16,868 nt of DNA from Methylococcaceae bacterium (GTDB lineage: Bacteria > Pseudomonadota > Gammaproteobacteria > Methylococcales > Methylomonadaceae): assembly GCA_005779525.1 (NCBI GenBank), contig SXIZ01000157.1:1-16868 (forward strand), given 5' to 3'. The stretch's first letter is position 1, and every line of letters begins with the position of its first letter. Below the pieces are notes generated by a model. That model worked only from the letters and a program-made list of their open reading frames with translations, was not told the DNA's origin and made no database searches. Both the position numbers and the translations under genes were made by a program. Below are positions 13,626-16,868 of this stretch, piece by piece.

Positions 13626-14580
13626 GTCGTCGAAGTTTACCACTGATGAATTAATGCATCTCAGTATCTGGGAAACCCCAGGTTTATTCGACACACATGG
13701 CTCTATAAATCAGGAACAACTCGAAGAAATAGAACAAGTCCCCAGCTTAACGGTTGAAGAAGTTGAGGCTATGCAAAAGCAGGCTTACGAAGAAGCCTAT
13801 GCGCAGGGCCATGCTGAAGGACATACCGCAGGACATGCGGAGGGATATGCTGCAGGACATGCCACTGGCTATAATGAAGGTCTCGCCAGTGGTCAAGAAA
13901 ATGGCTATAACCAAGGGTTTCAAGAAGGACACCAACAGGGGCATGCGCAAGGCTATGAAGAAGCCACGGCCATCGGGCAGCATGAAACCCGTGAACTGCA
14001 AAAACAGCAGGCTGCACAATTTGCCAGTCTGATGGATGCTTTAAATGAGCCGTTTAAAAAATTAGATGCCAAGGTAGAAAAGCAATTAGTGGATTTGGCG
14101 ATTGCCATTGCTACACATCTAGTACGTCGGGAATTGAAACAAGATCCTGGTGAAGTGATTGCCGTCGTGCGTGCTGCGGTGAATGTGTTACCGGTGGCGG
14201 CACAAAATATTTCCTTACATTTACATCCTGCCGATGCCGATTTGGTCAAGTCCGCATTGGCGTTAACCCATACCATCACTGCCTGGAATATTGTTGAAAA
14301 TCCATTGATTACCCAAGGCGGCTGTAAAGTTATCACTGATGTCTCCTATGTGGATGCAACCGTGGAGAAACGTCTCGCGAGCGTCATCAGCATGGTATTG
14401 GGCGGTGAGCGCGAGGCGGATAATGGCGTCGAAGAAGTGTTTGAAGCGGAAGTTGAAACGGATGTCACTACTGCTGAAGAGGAAGAGTTAGAAGCGTTAG
14501 TCGATGCAGATTTGGACTCTCTGCCGCCGCGTCACCCAGCCATGTCCGCATCTGAGGACGAATATGATTCCCGAGATTGA
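13612..14580 (+). CDS. fliH: Flagellar export ATPase regulator FliH
   Basis: Cytoplasmic stator-like partner that dimerises, holds FliI inactive and anchors it to the C ring and export gate. From the ATG at 13612 it has 322 residues. The N-terminus contains LSIWETPG, with a tryptophan of the kind FliH uses to bind FliN/FlhA. Residues 66-114 form an exceptionally regular run of glycines every fourth residue (thirteen glycines, twelve consecutive GxxxG units). A C-terminal domain (VDLAIAIATHLVRRELKQDP onward) and a long acidic tail follow. A GTG at 13600 also opens the frame, but GGAGGAGGTG just before the ATG is a near-perfect Shine-Dalgarno and selects 13612. Overlaps fliG by 14 bp and fliI by 17 bp. 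Confidence 0.92.
   Translation: MNLSKSSKFTTDELMHLSIWETPGLFDTHGSINQEQLEEIEQVPSLTVEEVEAMQKQAYEEAYAQGHAEGHTAGHAEGYAAGHATGYNEGLASGQENGYNQGFQEGHQQGHAQGYEEATAIGQHETRELQKQQAAQFASLMDALNEPFKKLDAKVEKQLVDLAIAIATHLVRRELKQDPGEVIAVVRAAVNVLPVAAQNISLHLHPADADLVKSALALTHTITAWNIVENPLITQGGCKVITDVSYVDATVEKRLASVISMVLGGEREADNGVEEVFEAEVETDVTTAEEEELEALVDADLDSLPPRHPAMSASEDEYDSRD
13807..13953 (+). repeat. GxxxG repeat tract of FliH
   Basis: Codons 66-114 of fliH encode Gly at every fourth position thirteen times running, with His or Tyr usually following the glycine (GHAEGHTAGHAEGYAAG and onward). At the DNA level this is a degenerate 12-base periodicity. GxxxG tracts are a known FliH feature of variable length, thought to form closely packed helices. 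Confidence 0.9.
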
Positions 14581-15910
14581 TCGCAGTGCCAATTGGGTGA
14601 AACGACTGCAACCCTATGCGGCTCGCCTAGTCGAACAACCGGAATTAATTGTTGAAGGCAAATTATCGCGTATGGTCGGCCTGACTTTAGAAGCCGTGGG
14701 TTGTCGCGCAGCAATTGGTTCTCGCTGCAACGTAGAATTAAAACGCGGAGGCAGCATAGAAGCGGAGGTGGTTGGCTTTGCGGGGGATCGGATTTTCTTG
14801 ATGCCCACAGGCGAGACTCATGGGCTTGAGCCTGGTTGCCGCGTAGTACCTTTGGGCTCAAGTAGTTTAGCGCGGGTCGGCTTTGGCTTATTGGGTCGAG
14901 TGATTGATGGTGCGGGCAAACCCTTAGACAGCAAAGGTCCATTGCGTACCGATAGCAAAGTTTCTTTAACGGGTGTGCAAATTAATCCCTTATCCCGTAA
15001 ACCCATTCGTGAACCTTTAGACGTCGGGGTGCGGGCGATAAACTCTATTTTATGTGTCGGTCGTGGGCAGCGTATGGGGCTATTTGCCGGCACGGGCGTG
15101 GGTAAAAGTGTGCTATTAGGGATGATGACCCGTTTTACAACCGCCGATGTCGTCGTAGTTGGTTTGATCGGCGAGCGGGGACGTGAGGTTAACGAATTCG
15201 TACAGAAAATCTTAGGCGAGGAGGGCATGCGCCGCGCCGTAGTGGTGGCGACGCCTGCGGATTATCCGCCGTTAATGCGTGCGCACGGTGCACTGCTGTC
15301 AACCAGTATTGCCGAATATTTTCGTGATCAAGGTTTGGATGTGTTATTGCTGATGGATTCTTTGACCCGTTATGCCCAAGCGCATCGCGAAATTGCGTTG
15401 GCAATTGATGAGCCTCCGGCCACCAAAGGGTATCCCCCTTCGGTATTTGCAAAGTTACCGCATTTGGTAGAACGCGCGGGCAATGGTGATGTCGGTGGCG
15501 GCTCGATCACCGCCTTTTATACCGTGTTAACTGAAGGTGATGATAACAATGACCCCATCGCGGATGCCGCTCGCGGCGTATTAGATGGGCATGTAGTGCT
15601 ATCTCGGACATTAGCTGAAGCGGGGCATTTTCCGGCGATTGATATCGAAGCTTCGATCAGTCGGGTGATGCCTGATATTGTGGACACACGGCATATGCAG
15701 ATGGCGCGTGAATTACGGCGCTTATATTCGCTGTATCAGCAAAACCGCGATTTAATCAGTGTCGGCGCTTACCAGCGCGGTGCAGATCCGCGGATCGATC
15801 AAGCCATAGAACGCCATCCTAAAATTCTGGATTTTTTACAGCAAAGTATGAATGAAGCCGTCGATATTGAGCGCAGCATGTCCGAATTAGAACGCTTACT
15901 CGGCGTATAG
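14564..15910 (+). CDS. fliI: Flagellum-specific ATPase FliI
   Basis: Hexameric ATPase of the flagellar type III export apparatus, homologous to the F1 beta subunit; delivers and unfolds export substrates. From the ATG at 14564 it has 448 residues, standard for the family. Walker A is AGTGVGKS (175-182), Walker B is VLLLMDSLTR (260-269), and the type III ATPase stretches GLIGERGREVNEF and PPATKGYPPSVFAKLP are intact. The frame opens earlier at 14504, but that part lies within fliH, encodes nothing family-like, and the ATG at 14564 has GAGGA six bases upstream. Overlaps fliH by 17 bp and is followed by fliJ after 12 bp. Confidence 0.95.
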   Translation: MIPEIDRSANWVKRLQPYAARLVEQPELIVEGKLSRMVGLTLEAVGCRAAIGSRCNVELKRGGSIEAEVVGFAGDRIFLMPTGETHGLEPGCRVVPLGSSSLARVGFGLLGRVIDGAGKPLDSKGPLRTDSKVSLTGVQINPLSRKPIREPLDVGVRAINSILCVGRGQRMGLFAGTGVGKSVLLGMMTRFTTADVVVVGLIGERGREVNEFVQKILGEEGMRRAVVVATPADYPPLMRAHGALLSTSIAEYFRDQGLDVLLLMDSLTRYAQAHREIALAIDEPPATKGYPPSVFAKLPHLVERAGNGDVGGGSITAFYTVLTEGDDNNDPIADAARGVLDGHVVLSRTLAEAGHFPAIDIEASISRVMPDIVDTRHMQMARELRRLYSLYQQNRDLISVGAYQRGADPRIDQAIERHPKILDFLQQSMNEAVDIERSMSELERLLGV

Positions 15911-15922
15911 GCGGGATAAACC

Positions 15923-16363
15923 ATGAAAAAGTCACAACGTATTCAACTGATAGTGGATATTAAAGCAAAACACGAACAAAATTCGCTGACCGCCTTGGTA
16001 GAGTATCAACAAAAACGGCAGTTAGCGGAACAACAATTAGAGCATTTAAAACAGTATCGCCAAGAATATATCGATAAATTTTCAACCCGTTCCGGGGCTG
16101 GCATCGGAATTCAGACCTTATTGGAATTTAGAAGTTTTATTGATAAGTTGGATATAGCGATAGCTGGGCAAGTCAAAACCGTACAGCAATGTCTGGCTGA
16201 AGAAACCCGTAAACGCCAAGTCTGGGAAGGTTTACACCAACAAACTGAAAGTCTGCAAAAAGTCTGTGCTAAATTCAGTAGCGCCGAAGCGCATTTAGAA
16301 AATAAACGCGAACAACTTGAATCGGACGACCGTGCTTCACGCATGTCGCGCAGGCAAAATTAA
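15923..16363 (+). CDS. fliJ: Flagellar export chaperone FliJ
   Basis: Small coiled-coil protein that inserts into the FliI hexamer like the gamma subunit of F1 and helps couple proton flow to export. The 146 residues are almost wholly helical and charged: MKKSQRIQLIVDIKAKHEQ at the N-terminus, LVEYQQKRQLAEQQLEHLKQ, and a basic ending (RASRMSRRQN), the length and heptad pattern expected of FliJ. GGGA nine bases before the ATG serves as Shine-Dalgarno. It is the last plus-strand gene here: the fliK-fliL-fliM genes that usually follow are absent, and the next gene runs the other way. Confidence 0.88.
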   Translation: MKKSQRIQLIVDIKAKHEQNSLTALVEYQQKRQLAEQQLEHLKQYRQEYIDKFSTRSGAGIGIQTLLEFRSFIDKLDIAIAGQVKTVQQCLAEETRKRQVWEGLHQQTESLQKVCAKFSSAEAHLENKREQLESDDRASRMSRRQN

Positions 16364-16375
16364 GTTGCAGTGCTC

Positions 16376-16387
16376 GTTTAGCTAAAC
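16376..16387. terminator. Short palindrome between convergent fliJ and nifQ
   Basis: GTTTAGCTAAAC is a perfect 12-bp palindrome, 13 bp after the fliJ stop and 6 bp after the nifQ stop. It is flanked by TTGC and GCAA, which could extend an imperfect stem. It is the only terminator-like structure in the 30-bp gap; too short to be certain. Confidence 0.3.
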
Positions 16388-16393
16388 CGCAAT

Positions 16394-16868
16394 TCAATCT
16401 TCATCGCCATAGCAATTCAGATAATCTTGACAGAACTCACATGATGGTGCGCGGCAGACATAGATGCCTTCTGCATCGCATAGCATTTTGTAGATAAATT
16501 TCTTCCACTTCATATCATGGCAGTTTAAGCTTGCGAGGCTTGGAAAGTTGTATTTGAGGAGAGCGGTCAAATCGTCGCGACTCCATAAACCCAAATCTTG
16601 CCATAAATGATCGTTACCTAGACAGGCAGCGACTAGAATAGTGATCCAATACTCCGGCGCCAAATCGTGGGTAACACAATGTTGCCCCAACAGTTTTTCC
16701 AGATCCTGCTTTTCTTGCATGCGACTAAAATCAGCCGTATAGCCAGAGGGGGCAAAGCTGCTCACATAAAAACCAGGAAATTTTTCCTCCAATAACTGTT
16801 GAAATTGTTGGCTACTTAAGCCTAGGGCATCCGGGAGCAAACTGTTACCGACTAACCAACTGGCGATG
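16394..16868 (-). CDS. nifQ: NifQ family protein (molybdenum donor for FeMo-cofactor), 5' end missing
   Basis: NifQ is an iron-sulfur protein that supplies molybdenum for nitrogenase FeMo-cofactor assembly. The decisive feature is the C-terminal cysteine pattern C-x4-C-x2-C-x5-C in CRAPSCEFCQDYLNC (codons in 16412-16456), together with AACLGNDHLWQDLGL and DMKWKKFIYKMLCDAEGIYV, both characteristic of NifQ. The frame has an internal TTG at 16840 but stays open to the window edge with plausible sequence (IASWLVGNS), so the gene is taken as partial, with at least 157 residues seen. It faces fliJ tail to tail across 30 bp. All cysteines needed for the cluster are present. It implies diazotrophy or its recent past, though no other nif gene is in view. 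Confidence 0.85.
   Translation of the reverse strand, partial: IASWLVGNSLLPDALGLSSQQFQQLLEEKFPGFYVSSFAPSGYTADFSRMQEKQDLEKLLGQHCVTHDLAPEYWITILVAACLGNDHLWQDLGLWSRDDLTALLKYNFPSLASLNCHDMKWKKFIYKMLCDAEGIYVCRAPSCEFCQDYLNCYGDED

Noticed and set aside
13747..14032. Several overlapping open frames on both strands in the GxxxG region
   Set aside because: The 12-base periodic DNA is open in most frames; only the fliH frame makes family sense.
14532..14942. Minus-strand 136-codon open frames within fliI
   Set aside because: Antisense shadows of fliH/fliI with arginine/proline-rich translation and no recognisable domain.

Overview
The window looks like a chromosomal stretch from a motile, AT-leaning Gammaproteobacterium. 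The flagellar gene order flrB-flrC-fliE-F-G-H-I-J, with sigma-54-type promoters, is the Pseudomonas/Vibrio/Shewanella pattern. The exopolysaccharide genes and a nifQ-type gene would fit an environmental, possibly nitrogen-fixing lineage (for example Methylococcales, Chromatiales or Thiotrichales). The order is a guess. No rRNA, tRNA, CRISPR array, transposase or integrase was recognised.

Layout. (1) 1-657: 3' part of a TviB/WbpO-type UDP-sugar dehydrogenase, plus strand. (2) 658-944: non-coding, with small hairpins and a strong convergent inverted repeat. (3) 945-4520, minus strand: a three-gene polysaccharide assembly operon read as Wzz/GumC-like chain-length protein, CpsD-like tyrosine autokinase, and ExeA-like ATPase. 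(4) 5002-5976, minus: a DUF900-type serine alpha/beta hydrolase with a perfect CRP-type box upstream. (5) 6460-7251, plus: a dienelactone-hydrolase-family protein with its own near-consensus sigma-70 promoter and two downstream hairpins. (6) 7531-16363, plus: the flagellar cluster. The FlrB/FlrC two-component pair comes first, then FliE, FliF (MS ring), an unannotated mini-gene, FliG (rotor switch), FliH, FliI and FliJ (export ATPase complex). (7) 16394 to the window end, minus: a nifQ-like gene convergent with fliJ, 5' end outside the window.

How it works together. A sigma-54 promoter at 7479-7494 should drive flrBC. FlrC is a sigma-54 activator with an intact GAFTGA loop and probably fires the sigma-54 promoter at 10149-10163 in front of fliE, giving the basal-body/switch/export genes. 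The genes from fliF to fliI overlap one another, suggesting translational coupling. The minus-strand operon at 945-4520 would control polysaccharide chain length and export, and the dehydrogenase at 1-657 would supply an acidic UDP-sugar precursor.

The most interesting item is a 60-61 codon open frame (12446-12631) wedged between fliF and fliG and overlapping both. It encodes a second, diverged copy of the FliF C-terminal FliG-binding segment (18 of 28 residues identical to the FliF tail), in the +1 frame relative to fliF. It could be a free FliG-binding micro-protein, a coupling cistron, or a FliF extension reached by frameshifting. I know of no description of such a gene.
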